Assembly: GCF_016859285.1 (NCBI RefSeq)
Contig: NC_053417.1
Span: 15,066,706-15,130,705 of the forward strand
DNA from: Xiphias gladius
Lineage: Eukaryota; Chordata; Actinopteri; Istiophoriformes; Xiphiidae
Length of the DNA stretch: 64,000 bases
Direction of reading: 5' to 3'
A program made the translations under genes and the position numbers. Every line of letters begins with the position of its first letter. The stretch's first letter is position 1. This document shows positions 1 to 16,800 of this stretch, piece after piece. The notes under the pieces are model-generated. The model did no database searches. It saw only the letters and a list, made by a program, of their open reading frames with translations, and was not told the origin of the DNA.

Positions 1-3000
1 TCTGGTCCAGAGCAGCCCCCAAACATCAGGGTTGTTGCTGTTAACCTCGGTCTGTACCCTACAAGCCACCCATCCCCCTTCACTGCTCCACGCGGAAGTG
101 CGCTCCCCCACTCCACTCTGCTCTTTGTTCATGCAGGGCCAGTCCAATCCCTCCTCATGTTGTCTTAATCTCCACACAAAGGACCAGTGTAAAGACCACC
201 AATTATGTGGATGCAAGAGCAGAGTTCACTCAAAAACCACATGCACCCAGCCTCTACTCAGATCCATTTATATTTAGGCTTGATACTATTCCTAGCCTAG
301 CTTTGTAACACTTCTGCTCTGAATCCAGTGAGATATGCAGAGCAAACAACATGACATTTGGGTAAATGCTAGTGGGCCAGGAGTTCTTACTTGGACGTCG
401 TTTGATTATACCTCTTATTTTCAGGTCAAGTTTTCACATTGTGGTAATAGAGGTTTTTCTATAGCGGTATCCCTTTAATATCTCTGGTTGTAATGGGCAA
501 TGTTACAAATCAATGAGCACAACTATTTTGTGACCTTATTGGGTTCACGGGATTTTTTGCTTCAATGTGATGAATTACTTTAATTTGTTAGGTGACGGGA
601 TTAAGTTGTTTTTAATCTATAAATGGTTTCTATCTCTATAAATATATAAAATTACATATTCTGTCATAGATGTTCTTTATTTGGCAGCCATAGTGTTGCT
701 TGTTTGTGTGGAGGCAGCCTACATATGCTATAGCCACAAGGTAGCCTTTAACCAAAAGGAAGACTTGCCACAAACCAAACTCTTGGTAGACCACAAACCA
801 TTCATGGCAGACTTGAGAAGGGAATGTGTGTGTTTTCAGCCATGTTTGGTTTCCTTCCTGAGCTTCTGTCTATATGTCTGTGTACCGTCTGTCTTACCAC
901 ACACAGACTCTCCATGATGAATGCGCATGTTCTTTTCAGATCATGGTGTTCTTATCAGCTTGCTGTAGTTGATTTATTGCTGTATATTGGTGCAATATGT
1001 TTGTCGTAGGAACACATATATAGTCTTCAGTTTGATTCTTGTGAGAAACTCCTCTCAAAAACATTTTTTTTTTTTTTAATGTCACTCTTGCTTTGAGGAT
1101 GGATTGATCAAAAATGGCTCCTGTCTGAACTCACTTGCTAAAGATTGATTTTATTTCAATGAGAAGCAGTAAACAGAGGGCCTCCAAAACAGGGGCCTGA
1201 TGGAAGGAGGATTTCAAGTCGTCTGAATTTGATGGATATCAAGTGTTGTCCAGCTTTTTGACCTACTGCTGTTACTCGTCATCTGTTCTCTTTAGCTAAA
1301 ATATTTGCACCATTAATACTGTAGATTAGCGTGATGTGGCACTGGGCTTGTTTTTCTCTCTTTATCAGCCCCAGCCTGCTTCACCTCTGTGTAATCTGCA
1401 GGAAATTCCATCTGCATGCGAACTTTAGTGAATTTGGACACACTCCACCAAGAGTTCCTGCCACTTTCCCGCTCACCTCCCGGAGAGAAAGACACACACA
1501 CAAACACCAAACAGATGAGAAATATTACTGAAACACTGCTTCAAATGTTCCACATTTCCAGTTACCACTCAGTCGACAAGCATAGACACATCAGCACACA
1601 TGCTACGTGCAAAAAATGCTCCCACGCAGAATGCAACCTCCCAGTTCAGATGATTAGAAACCACTCCCATGACACCAGGGTTTGTGGCTTTGTCCACTTA
1701 GATGTTACATTTCATAATCAGTATATCAGTCATTTTGAGCATTTTTTTTTTTTTTTTTTTAAACTAAACCATATTGAACAAAAGCCTTGTGGTGTAACGA
1801 CTCAGTTGTTTCAAGAATGTGTTAAAATCTGCTGACACCTTTTGACAGAGAGTTGGTACAAACAGGGAAGATCAGTGAGCTCATCAGGTCAAAGAAACCC
1901 TCAGGATAAGACAGAGGATTAGTGGAAGCTTGCCACTCTTAAAATCTTTTCTTTCCTCTAGGCCAGACATTGTCAGCGGTCCAATCGATGCTGAGCCTCT
2001 TTTTTTGTTGAAGAATAACGATTGAAATTCCTCTCTGCTTTGTGTCTCCTCCTCTGTCGTTGTTGGTACGATGGTTTTGTCTTCGCTAAGTCCACAGCGA
2101 TTAGTCTTGAGTGGTCCAGCCTTTGTTTTGACCAAGGTTCAGCGCTTGGCCTGTCAGGCCTCACTCACGGCCCTGTTGTCAGTCAGACAGTTTATCATTT
2201 ACCTCTGACTGGGGTTCAGTTGCGTTTAGCTGCTTCCTTGTGTTATACCCATGTGAAAACTAGTCCCACAACCATTTAACCTTGCCTGGTCCTGCTTTGC
2301 ACTGTTTGGAAGTACAAAACCTTGGAAGAAGCCTTCTGTGCTGACCTTACTCCAAATGAGAAGCATGTGTGCTGTGACTGAAAATCAAATTTCACTCCAA
2401 ATCTAATCAGTTTGCAGTTTCTTGCTCTCTGGGTTGCCCAACGAACGCCGGTTTTGTTTTAGATGTGGCAGATTTGTGCGGACTTTCTGGCACTGACCTC
2501 ATTTGAGTGTGTAGGTGGACCATTGTATTTTTATTATGGTGGCGGCAGGAGTTCCATTCTGTCAGATTTAATAGGTCCCTGCGCAGGAGTGTACTGTGTT
2601 TAATAAAACTCCAGTCTCATTAGCTTAAACAGTTGCAGCTCTCTGTGTCAGGGTGAGAAAGAAAGAAAGGACAGGCATAGAGCAGAATGCTGCATTGGGG
2701 ATTTGGCAGGAGCCCTCTCCCCTTGTTGTGTTTCACTTTGTCTGTCCCACTGGGCAGGTCCGTCTCTACCCTGCGTGTTTGGGTTCATCTGCAGTGAAGG
2801 ATCTGATTTCAGGGCCGTCAAGGCTGTCTGGCTGCGGCTGCTAAACTCCAAGCTCTGTGTCTGCATGTCACAAAGTGCCTACAGCAGACTGGGACACTAA
2901 ACTCTTTACATCCTGTGTTGAACCTGTGGGGTTAGCTTGCCCCCTGTGGGACAAAATGGAGAATTGAAATGGCCTCTATCTGACAAATTGTAATTTACTT

Positions 3001-3025
3001 AACTCACTTCTGTCCTTTCCTGCAG
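1..3025 (+). other. acvr1b: acvr1b intron 1 (partial), no coding exon seen
   Basis: This AT-rich stretch lies upstream of the first recognisable acvr1b exon, which starts in codon phase 2. It must therefore be the 3' part of the intron after the signal-peptide exon. No signal-peptide ORF with a usable donor was found, so exon 1 is probably to the left of the window. Poly-T runs occur near 1063-1078 and 1741-1760. The small open frames here have no recognisable domain or splice context. Confidence 0.7.
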
Positions 3026-6971
<3,946 letters not shown>

Positions 6972-9315
6972 GCACCAGGTGGCGGAAAAAAAGACGCATT
7001 GGAGACGCACAACCAGACCACACTCCCATAGGAAACAAACACTAAAGACAGACTGCAAATGAAAACCCTGCCAGTTTTAAAGCCACACTCCAAGTTGTGA
7101 CAAGGCCTACCTCACCTTTTTAGCCAAAACTACTGAGAATCACCCCTACCCCTCCTGACCCCCCCCTCAATCTCCCTTTGATCCTTGTGTCTCCTCCCTG
7201 TTCCCTTTGACCCCCCTACTCCATGGGCCACAACACTACAGCACTACCACTGTTAATATCATCACACTCGCCCTTTTTTGTCTTCATTTCCCATGGCAGG
7301 AATTATTACTATTGTACAGTGATGGGATTTTTTTTTTTTTTGGATCTTTTTTACCTCTCTCAAATTTTCCCATGAAGGACTAACCTTGTCCAGAAGAGTC
7401 AAGCATGTTGTGGGTTTTAAGTTTAAAAAATAATAACGCTAAACTTCATAATCTGTTGGCCACACAACATCACATTCTGTCGCTGTCAGAGTGTGAGGGG
7501 GAAAGAGGCTGAAGCACTGTTTGTAGTTGTGTGTGTAAAAGGTGTCTGGACTACTAGCATGTTTCTAAGACTGTCAGATGTCCTCTGGTATAGGCTGTAG
7601 TTCATTAGACAAAAGCAGTTATTGGACATTTGGTTTATTAAGCATGAACAGCCAGAATGTGCTTTTTAATCCCTCACTTGAATATCCTAAAAACAGAAAT
7701 TAGTTGCACTCAACTGTAGCTTCCTCATCATGTGTGAGACCTGCAGGTATCACATAACGGATGTGGTCCAGTCCTGGTGTTAGTTTGAAATGTGGCAGGG
7801 ATAATGTTTGGGATGGTTGTGTTTTTATTTATTTGTTGATATTTTTTTATTTCATATTGATGAACACTGTGAGATGAGATGTGAAAAGCCAGAGTCTTGA
7901 TATGAAAATTAATGTAGTTCAGTCCAAGTCTTCACCATCTTTCAGATGTAAGATCAAGGGGTTATTGCGTTCATCTAATAAGACACTCAGTTCAAATATG
8001 GATGTAGCCATAACCCCATCGGTGACAGGCAATGACATCGTGCACACTGAGCAAATAAGAGGCGTATGAAATGGCAATGGAAAAATACTGTTTTGTTTTG
8101 GTTTTTTTTGTTTTTTTTAAATGTATTTCGTGTTTTATGTAAAGACATAATGATGGGTGTTTTCTTTTGACTTTCATTACACACTACTGATGGGTACATA
8201 TGATTTGTATATAAAACATGCATTTTTTTTTTTTTTCCCCCCTCCCCTTTTATGCCACAAGCACCGGTGTGACATTTTGCTTGAATGGTACTTTCAGAAG
8301 TCTGTTGTTTGATCTGTCTGCATGGTTTCTAACTGTGCCCGGAAATAGACTGTGTCATTTGCTGGAATCTTTTTTTTCACTTTCTCCTCTCATGGCAATT
8401 TGGTGGTACTACTGATCCCAGATAATTTTGCTGCAACTTCTGTTTTTTTTTCTTTTCTTTTTTTTTCTTAAATTTAATGTATAATTGATGGAATTGCTTG
8501 AGTTCTTTTCAGAGCTCAGTAATGCAGAACTGTTTCTACATGCGTCCTCCGGGGTAACATCTCTTACTCATTGACACTGGAATATTTAGGATAAAATATA
8601 AATATATCATATAAACCTTGAATTCTGATTCTCCCAATCCTAAAGACAACCGCTAACAGTTCACACACAAGGAACATACAGTTAGATATGAGTAGTAGTT
8701 CAGAGGTTATACGTCAAAGACTGACATGCTGTAAAGTGCACGTTTTCATTCTACTTTGTCGCCTGCAGCTGCAGGTGTCTGCAGACAAGACTATGAAAGT
8801 ATTACACTGACATTTGTCACCGTTCGGCTCTGCACTGTTAATGTCCACATGGACTTTAGTTAATGTTAGCCATGTCATCATTTGATCCAGAATCCCTGTG
8901 TCATATTGGTATCCATTTTGCATGTTGTCTCGAACACTGGGTCCTCTGCACTGATGTAGCGGAACTTAAGATCTGTCTTTCCTTCTTCCTTGTCTTTCTT
9001 TCTTTTTTTTTTTTTTTTTTTTAAATGTTGTTGGCTGTGTACCCCAAAATTGTTGCTGCTACTGTTAACATGGGTAAAAGTTCAGCAGGCAAAGCGTAGT
9101 GGAGGAGAGCTGGGAGGGGAAATGGGAGACTGCTGTCGGTTGAACCAAAATTGTCAAAACTCCTGTCCATGTTTGGTTTGTTGCCATGGGTATATGACTA
9201 TCAGACATCTTGTTCATAAGTAATACTTATTTCAAAAATCATGTTGTGCAAATCTTTTCAGAAGTAGTTCAAAAGTGTATATAGATGATATACAATAAAT
9301 TCCTCTTTTTCTTAT
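6972..9315 (+). other. acvr1b: acvr1b 3' untranslated region (inferred extent)
   Basis: About 2.3 kb of AT-rich sequence follows the TGA with no splice-supported ORF. It contains several T-rich tracts and ends near an AATAAA hexamer at 9294-9299. Length and composition suit a long vertebrate developmental 3'UTR. The true cleavage site needs transcript data. Confidence 0.55.
9294..9299 (+). terminator. acvr1b: Candidate polyadenylation signal AATAAA for acvr1b
   Basis: Canonical AATAAA about 2.3 kb after the acvr1b stop, followed by T-rich sequence. It lies just before the intergenic repeat and is a plausible distal poly(A) site. Confidence 0.5.
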
Positions 9316-9885
9316 TTGTGAGTTCAACTGTGCTGCTCATTCAAGATATCGTATGGTGTTTTCATTATCAACAGCTGTCGCAAAATTTAGCATGCATACA
9401 GAAGTTTTTTTTTTTTTTAAAAAGCTCCACTGATTTAGCTTTGCACTCCCATCACACTGTCAAACTCACAATGGATAGTTCAAAAAGGATCAAAATAGAT
9501 GCAGCAAAACCAGAGATGTCTTTTTTTTTGTTTTTTTTGTTTTTTTTTAAATTCTGCGCATTCTTCTTCCTTGTCAAAACCTTGCGTCTACATTACCCAC
9601 TATGCAACTAATCTTCCGACAAGTCTGGTCAGAGATTCAGGTGTGTTATATCAGTAACCGTTAATGTTTACCATGATCCGCTAGCCTCAAGCAGAGATGG
9701 GTTTTTTTTTCTCAATTTTCAAACTTTTAGTTTTCAGCCTCAGCCGATGTTGCCTCAAATGACTTGAGGCAATTTATCAGACTTTACACAGCTTCCACTG
9801 GAGCCACAAAAGGATTTTATACAACTTTTTGCACATACAAAATAGAACTGTAAACAGACATTTGTAAAGTCAGTGGAGCTCCCCT

Positions 9886-10302
9886 TTAAGAGATCCCTTT
9901 CTAAAGAACTTCCAACGTAAGTGATGGGGAACAAAAGCCACAGTCCTTGTTCCATGCAAAAATATATTAAAAGTTTATCTCAAGATAATGTGAGGCTTCA
10001 GCCGTCTGTATTAATCAAATCAAGTGGGTATCTTACAAAGTTAGTCTTTTTAATGCATTACTCCCTCTATGTGTTACTGTTTCTGGGAACAAAAGGAGGA
10101 AAAAGGAATTATGTACTAAAAAGACTTGCAAAATTCCCTTTGTGTTTCCTCAGATGGTAAGACAAAGAGAGAATTATGCATTAAAAAGACTAACTTAAGA
10201 AGATTAACTTAAGATAAACTGTGGAATGCATTTTGAACAAGGACTGCGCATTTTTTGCCCCATCACTTACATTGGAGGCCCATCAGGAAGAGATCTCTTA
10301 AT
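9886..10302. mobile_element. Foldback (long imperfect inverted-repeat) element, probably a non-autonomous DNA transposon
   Basis: The left arm (about 9886-9955) contains GTAAGTGATGGGG and ACAGTCCTTGTTC. The right arm (about 10232-10302) contains their reverse complements, CCCCATCACTTAC and GAACAAGGACTGC, with AGAGATC near each outer end. Inner arms also pair: TTAGTCTTTTTAATGCAT at 10041-10058 matches the reverse complement of the 10175-10194 segment. No ORF of transposase size is present. The sequence resembles a repeat I recall as common in perciform genomes; the family name is not asserted. It sits between the convergent acvr1b and kmt2d 3' ends. Confidence 0.65.
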
Positions 10303-10849
10303 GGCCAATGGCAACAGGAGGAGTGATTGTAGCCAGCAAAAACTGTTTGTGTTCATATGGGCACCTGACTATTTTTTTTAAGACTGACTTGAATTGAAAT
10401 TGTGAACCTAGTAAATTGCATTTTTTCATGGGTTAGTGGCAGTTGTCTTAACCTGAAAGCTAGAAGAAACGAAAGTGAATGCTTTTGCGGATAATTCGTA
10501 ACTCGTGGTCCAACTTTTAGATTTGTTTCCAAGAGCTTTAAGTCACATCTTGTGGCCTTGGTCAGATAATTAGGTCTTTTCATATACAACCTCAACCTGT
10601 AATCACACGAGCAAAGTTCCACACTTGTCATATGATGATGACGAAACCATCTCCATGACAACCTAACCAAGCTCCCAACAGGTGATGAAGGCCATGAGAT
10701 GTGGCAGAAAGCTCTGCCAGATATCAATTAAGATTTTTTTTTTTTTTAGTAAATTAATGTTTCAAAAGGTCAAGAATGAACCTTCAAGGTCAATGTCAAT
10801 GCTTTGTGGATTTTGAGTTCAAAAGAAAAAAAAAAAAGAAAAATTAGCA

Positions 10850-13720
10850 CATATTTAAAATGCATTTTATTTTCCTTTACAAGAATCAAAAGCAGACAAA
10901 GAAATAAGATGAAGGGGAAAGGGAGTGGGAAAGCTGTATATAAAGAGATGCAACCTCTGGCTTCCTGAAAAAAATATGTACAATTCAAAATAATATCCAT
11001 ACAAAACATGCCACATACAATAAAAATGATCATTATATTTATTCATATTCCCTAAAAGTATCTCTGCTGTACAGATGCAACATCTTTTTAAAAAGTAGGT
11101 GAGGTTAAAAAAAACCTTCAATTTGAGCAAACTTTATTAAATTATAAGATATGCAGAGAACTTAAATTAAGATTCAGAGAAGTTAAAAATTATTCAGGCT
11201 AAAATCCAGTGAGCGGCAAAATGTCTCGTCATGGTCTTCCCTTGAAATAGAAACATACCAAAAAATATATATATCACTGCTTCGGATACTTGATCAATAT
11301 CTACCACTTTAAAGAAGTTCTCCGTTATACTAAGAGAGTGCAATTCATTACCAGGTTAAGTATGGGATTAACTTTGAGTATTACATCATAACATACATTA
11401 GGCCAAGTAACCATTTCACAAGGTTTACCAACACATTCACTTCTATAGGGAAGATACTTAAAAAACAAACCAAAAAAAAACAAAAAAACACTGACAATAT
11501 TCTAGGGAATTCAAGATTTTCCATTCAAGAGTATATTAATCCAATTGTAACTGATTAAGGGACAGGTTTTGGTAATCAACAAGCAGTAGCATAAATAAAA
11601 AGAAAATAAACACGAACAATATTACATAAATACAAATGCTATGCACCATTGTACTGCTTTATGCAAGAAGTGATTTTCATGTCTTAATTAACGATTCTCC
11701 ACATGAATCCAAACAGTTTTGTAATCACCTCAGCTTCTCCTTGCAACCGATTGGAGAAGACCAGACATTTTCTCATACCTATTTTAACAAACTTATCTCT
11801 GAGAGCTTATAGCAAAAAACACTAATAGAAAAACAGGTAAATGCAAAACACTCTGGTTCATATACATAAAGATATTAGTTTGCCATTTTACATATATTTA
11901 TATTTATATACAGCTTTATCTTTGTTAAAATGATATCCAGTGGTTGATTTTTTTTTTTTTCAATTTTATTTCTCTACACTTTTGACTTTATTGATTACAA
12001 AGGGGCTGGATAAAGAGTTGCTGTCCCCTAATGCATATACTATATATACAGTTTGTACAACTTTGCATTTTTAAATCATGTGAGGTCTTAGGTTAGGGGA
12101 AGGAGGAAACAAAGTAGTATGGGAAGGTGGAGTTTCAGTAAAGCTCCCTTTAAAGACTTTTTTCATTCATCTTACATAGAAATGAAAACAAATGCCCTTT
12201 TTTCCAATAAGTCTTTCCCTGCCATCAGTTCAGCCTCGAGAGGACAGTACCAGCACTAGAAAAGCACACTACAAGGGAAGTAGAAACACTGCAGGCTGTA
12301 CTCAGGCAGAGGAAGACTTACTACAGTAAAGTTTAACAACAGTCCACTAAATCATACAGAGAGGAAGAGGCATGATTCAAAGTTTAAGGTTGAGTTGTGA
12401 AAAGACTTGAGTTGCTGGGGAATAAAAAGCATTAAATGGGACAGTAGTCATGCATCCACTGGCTGGTTTTCAACAAGTGGAACTTCAATGTATGAAGTGA
12501 CAAGCAAACTTGGTTAATTTTAGACTTCATAGTCTTCTTCAAAGACTGTGTCCTGTGATCCTAGAGCCATTCACTCACCATTACTGTCTTAAGCAACTTA
12601 AAAGGTGGATGTTATTGTGCTTTCACACAGCTAATAGCATGGTTTTGAGACGCATAAATAAAAAGTACAAAAAAAAGAAAAAGCTACATCAATATCCAGA
12701 ATGATTTGGTGGCATACAGGACACCCACTTAAGCTTCTGATTGTGATTTTAATGCAATATCTTATCAAAACTGTCATATATTTCCTCTGTATAAATAATT
12801 CATGAATAATTATGTTGGCTCATTTTTGTAAATCATTATCAGCATAGAGTAGATAGAGCAAACCTGCTGCTTAAGATTCCCTGCTTGTCCGAGAAGGCTA
12901 AGCCCATAAAAACATTCCCCCTTTCCCCCCTGGTTCCACAGTAGCAGTTAACAGTTTTCATACAAAGCAGTTATTTCCCGCTAAATCAATGAGGTAGACT
13001 GGGTCCAACTAACCCACCTTGGGACTCCACACAGTCAGAACATCTGGTGCCTCTGGAGCCATAGATCAATAGCATCTCAAATTTTATATTAACTTACATC
13101 TTTTTTCCATCGATCATATGTAGTTCTTACACAGAGCCACATCAAGATTGTCTAGCTAGCCAATATCCGTGTTGTCTTCATTGATGACTTGATGGGAAAG
13201 TGCCTTTTCTGGGAGGTAAGGGGGAGGTGTGGTTAGGTGGGACAGGAAATAGGTCCGACTTAAAACATAAAAATGCATCATTAGTTCATTCTTAGTATTT
13301 TAAAATGGCTTTTTGTCGCAGCTCCAGGTGAGCTCTGCTCTACGAGTATTGATATCAGAGGGTCAGAATCATTTGGTAGATGTTGAGGATTGTTTTCCAG
13401 CCACTGCAAGCTTATTGAGAACAGTCGAAAGGGGAAAAGGGTTTTGGCTGAGGAAAGGGTGATTCACTAGTCCAAACATGAAAGTCAGTCCACCATCAAG
13501 CTGCTGCTGATGGAGGTGGTCGGTTGCTTTTATTGATTAATGCTCTTCAAACCTTTGGCTACAGGTCTCACCGTTTAGTCTATCAATGGCGGAGGCCAGC
13601 CTTCCTCCATCCATATCTTTCAGAACAGCTTATGCACTGGCTATGTAGGATTCAAAGGCTTTGGTGCAGGAGTGTTCTGGCACCAGTGAGAGGGAAGTTC
13701 TCCATTTTTTTGTCTTCTCG
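10850..13720 (-). other. kmt2d: kmt2d 3' untranslated region (inferred extent)
   Basis: About 2.9 kb follows the kmt2d stop on the minus strand with no coding signal. It is AT-rich, with a TTTATT (AATAAA on the minus strand) at 10866-10871 near its distal end. A long 3'UTR is usual for KMT2 genes. The 3' boundary is inferred. Confidence 0.55.
10866..10871 (-). terminator. kmt2d: Candidate polyadenylation signal for kmt2d
   Basis: Reverse-complement AATAAA placed about 2.85 kb beyond the stop codon. It is the last clear hexamer before the intergenic foldback element. Confidence 0.45.
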
Positions 13721-13813
13721 TTAGTTCATCCACTTGCGGCAATTCCAAGCTCCACAATGGCAAGGGATCTTGTGCTGATCGTCCTCAAAATCAAACTGGT
13801 AGTCGTAAGTCAG
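13721..13813 (-). CDS. kmt2d: kmt2d last coding exon: end of SET and post-SET
   Basis: Encodes LTYDYQFDFEDDQHKIP followed by the post-SET cysteines CHCG...NC and the terminal KWMN before TAA. The acceptor TTCCAG is on the minus strand. The zinc-binding CxC...C pattern needed for cofactor closure is intact. Confidence 0.95.
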   Translation of the reverse strand: MTYDYQFDFEDDQHKIPCHCGAWNCRKWMN

Positions 13814-16800
13814 CTGGAATTAAGAAACGGATACAGTTAACAGCAGCTCAGATTTTAAAATGAACTTCAAAAACATACAAAAGGTAGTGAAATTAAGGCA
13901 ATATGCAAGAGTGAGTAGTGGTCAGTTTTTTAATGCACCGCACCTCTTCTCCCTTGGGGATCCTGCGGCTGGAAATGATGATAATCTTGTCTTCTTTGTC
14001 AAATGTTACAACCTCTGCAACACAGTTGGGGGCACAGGAATGGTTGACGTAGCTGGAAAGGAGAAAAAAAAAAAAAAAAAAAAAGGTCAGTTTAAAAAAA
14101 AAAAAAAAACCTACTCATCTCAAGGGTTTACAATGAGGCAAAAAGTAACAAATTAACACTTACCGAGCTGGGCCACCTGTCAGAGTGGCATCAATCACCT
14201 GCTCATTGTTGATGCGGAACATGTAGATCCCACGGTTCTAAGTTAGACGAAGAAAACAGAAAAGGTTGATACATGCCCATCAATTCAAACTTTAATTTTC
14301 TTTTTTACAGACCTGATTCTTTTTGTTGGCCCTGAAGTGTTGTCCAGTTGTAATTTTTTTGCATTCTGTAAATTTTCAACCAAAAGGAATTCTTTTTGTG
14401 TACTTTTGGATCCAGTATTTTCTTGATGTACCTGTGCCTCGTAGATCTTCTCACGGCGATTGGCCACCTCATTGCGTATGACAGTACCGATGTATTCAAT
14501 GACCATGGTGTGCTTCTCCAGATCCTTGGCAGCATACAGACCCAGGCCCTGAATACGCGATCGTGCCAGATACACATTGTTCTTCCACTCTGTCTTCAGG
14601 CGCCGATACTGGGAGGACTTTGAGTGGACAAACTGCTTGCTGTATGGTGTGTTGAGCTCTCCAGTAAAGGTACTCTGGTAGGCCTTCGACATGCTGGTGC
14701 TATTTAGAGTGTGAGGCCTTGAGACAAACAGAAAACTAAGTGTGAGTGGGTATCCAGTCATTTATAAAGATGCATTTACATGATGATGATCTTAATATGA
14801 TATAACAAGATAATCATTAAAAAAAAAAATAATAATAATAATAATAATTTTTTGCCAATGTCGTGTACAAAAGCATTAACATTTAAGTTAACAAGCCTTT
14901 CCAACAAGACACAATGTTTCAAATTATTTTAGAACAAACACACAGGTTTTAATCTGCTTGATAATGAGCCCACCAGAACATGTTAGGTGTTACTGTAAGG
15001 TCCAGCTTCTTTCGGCTTATTGCTAAGGCAATACTGCTTTACCTCTTGCAGTGTGTGGGGACCTTGGGCTCAGAGCGAGCACAGCCAGTGGGATTGATCA
15101 TGAGAGGGAGCTCCATCAGAGGGTGACGGCCATATCGGAACTGATAGTTCTGGCAGTTCTCCACTCCAGGCAACTAAAACACAACAAGGTAACAAAAATT
15201 GATAATCACGCACTTTTATTTACAGTAGAGTTGTTATTTCATAGTATGACTTGTGTAGCTATGTAGCCCGAGGGTTGTAGTCACAGGGAGTCTGGGCAAG
15301 GTTTCTGTATATCATGTCTGCTTGTGATGTTTGGTTCAATCTATAACAGGGGTTTTCAAAATCTGACACTTTGGGCCCCCCTCAGACAAAATGACGAATG
15401 TTGCCTTGTAAAGGGATTCAATTATAACTGGGTGATAAAATACAAAATAAACGGGACACAAAGTGATATTCCTTCCTGCTGCAAATTCTTACCGACTCAG
15501 TGATTCGCATGACAGCATGAACTGTGAGGCCATACATTTCCTCTCCTTTGACATGCTCAGTGAACAGCTTTAACATAGACGATTCATCTCGGAGTTTAGA
15601 CACCTGCTGAACTACCCGGTCCCAGATCCCTAAAGACAAAGACGATTAAGTAAATTCAGTCAATGGTCAAGAGAGTTATTTTAATATGTAAAAAGGTACA
15701 TGACTGAGAGATAGCATATAACAAAGTGGGAGCAGTGTATATATATTCTTACCCTCTGGAGTAGTGTCACGGTACTGCAAATCCTCCATGCCATGCTCCA
15801 GAACACGCACCTCAAACAGGGGGCGACCATCATCCTCGCTAATGCGGCAGCGGTAGCGACAGCGTTTGTTGGGCACACGGGTGCTCCAGTAGATGCGTGT
15901 GGCCTCATAGCCAACTGGGAAGATGGCAGTGGGTGAGTGGAAGTTTGCCATTTGGGAGGGTAACAACTGGCCAACAGCATGAAAGATGAGACCACCAACA
16001 CGGAACAGGTGGATACGGTCACCTCGCTGTAAGATGCTGGCAATCTGCTTCACCTCATCACGCTCAATATAGACACGCCGTAAAACAGCAAATGTGCTTA
16101 GTTCATCTTCACTGGGGCCCTTCAGCTTATGCTGAGTGCACAACATTGTCTTGTCCTTGAAAAACATGCAGCGTGCCCGGATGGCACAGGCAAAATGGTA
16201 GACATTCGGGCAGCGCAGTCTGTTGCAGCTGTTGGTGGCACCTGTTTTCTGGCAGTACGCACAGAGAGTCCGCAATCCGCGACGCAGGGCTACCTCCACA
16301 TTGATTAGGGCACCCCCCTGCGTCTCATACACTTCTGTGGACCACAGGGCACAATTAAGGTGCACCCAGAGGTCCACATCAATGTTAAGCAAGCGGGCAG
16401 GCCCATCTGTGGCTCCATCACCTTCTTCGTGGCAGAAACAGCATTTACGTTTATCCCGGGGCAGCTTTTCTGGTCGAAGAGTAATGCGCAAGCGTTCCAT
16501 CAGCTCAGATACCTCACGGCTGCTCTCTTTCTTAGATCCACCCTTACGTATTGAGATGACAATCTGAAGACGCTTCCAGCGAATCCCCTTCCATTTTTTC
16601 ACTTTGGGGTGTACCATCTCCTCATTAGGGGAGAGAGGCCTGCGCTGCTTCGTAGCCTTAGTGGAAGACTCCGTGGTGTTGGGAGAATCTTTAGGAGGTT
16701 GACCTGGATCAACAGACGAGTCCTCCTCCTTTGCAGCAGGACTCAGATTCTGCTGATCTTCAGTAAGAGCACTAGGATCAGAAACTGAAAGGGCAGTTAC

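Noticed and set aside
681..917. Hydrophobic ORF that might be an acvr1b signal-peptide exon
   Set aside because: It begins with TTG rather than ATG, has no suitable donor in the required phase, and resembles nothing in the family.
16223..16567. + strand ORF over the kmt2d ePHD exon
   Set aside because: Antisense shadow of a strongly conserved coding exon.
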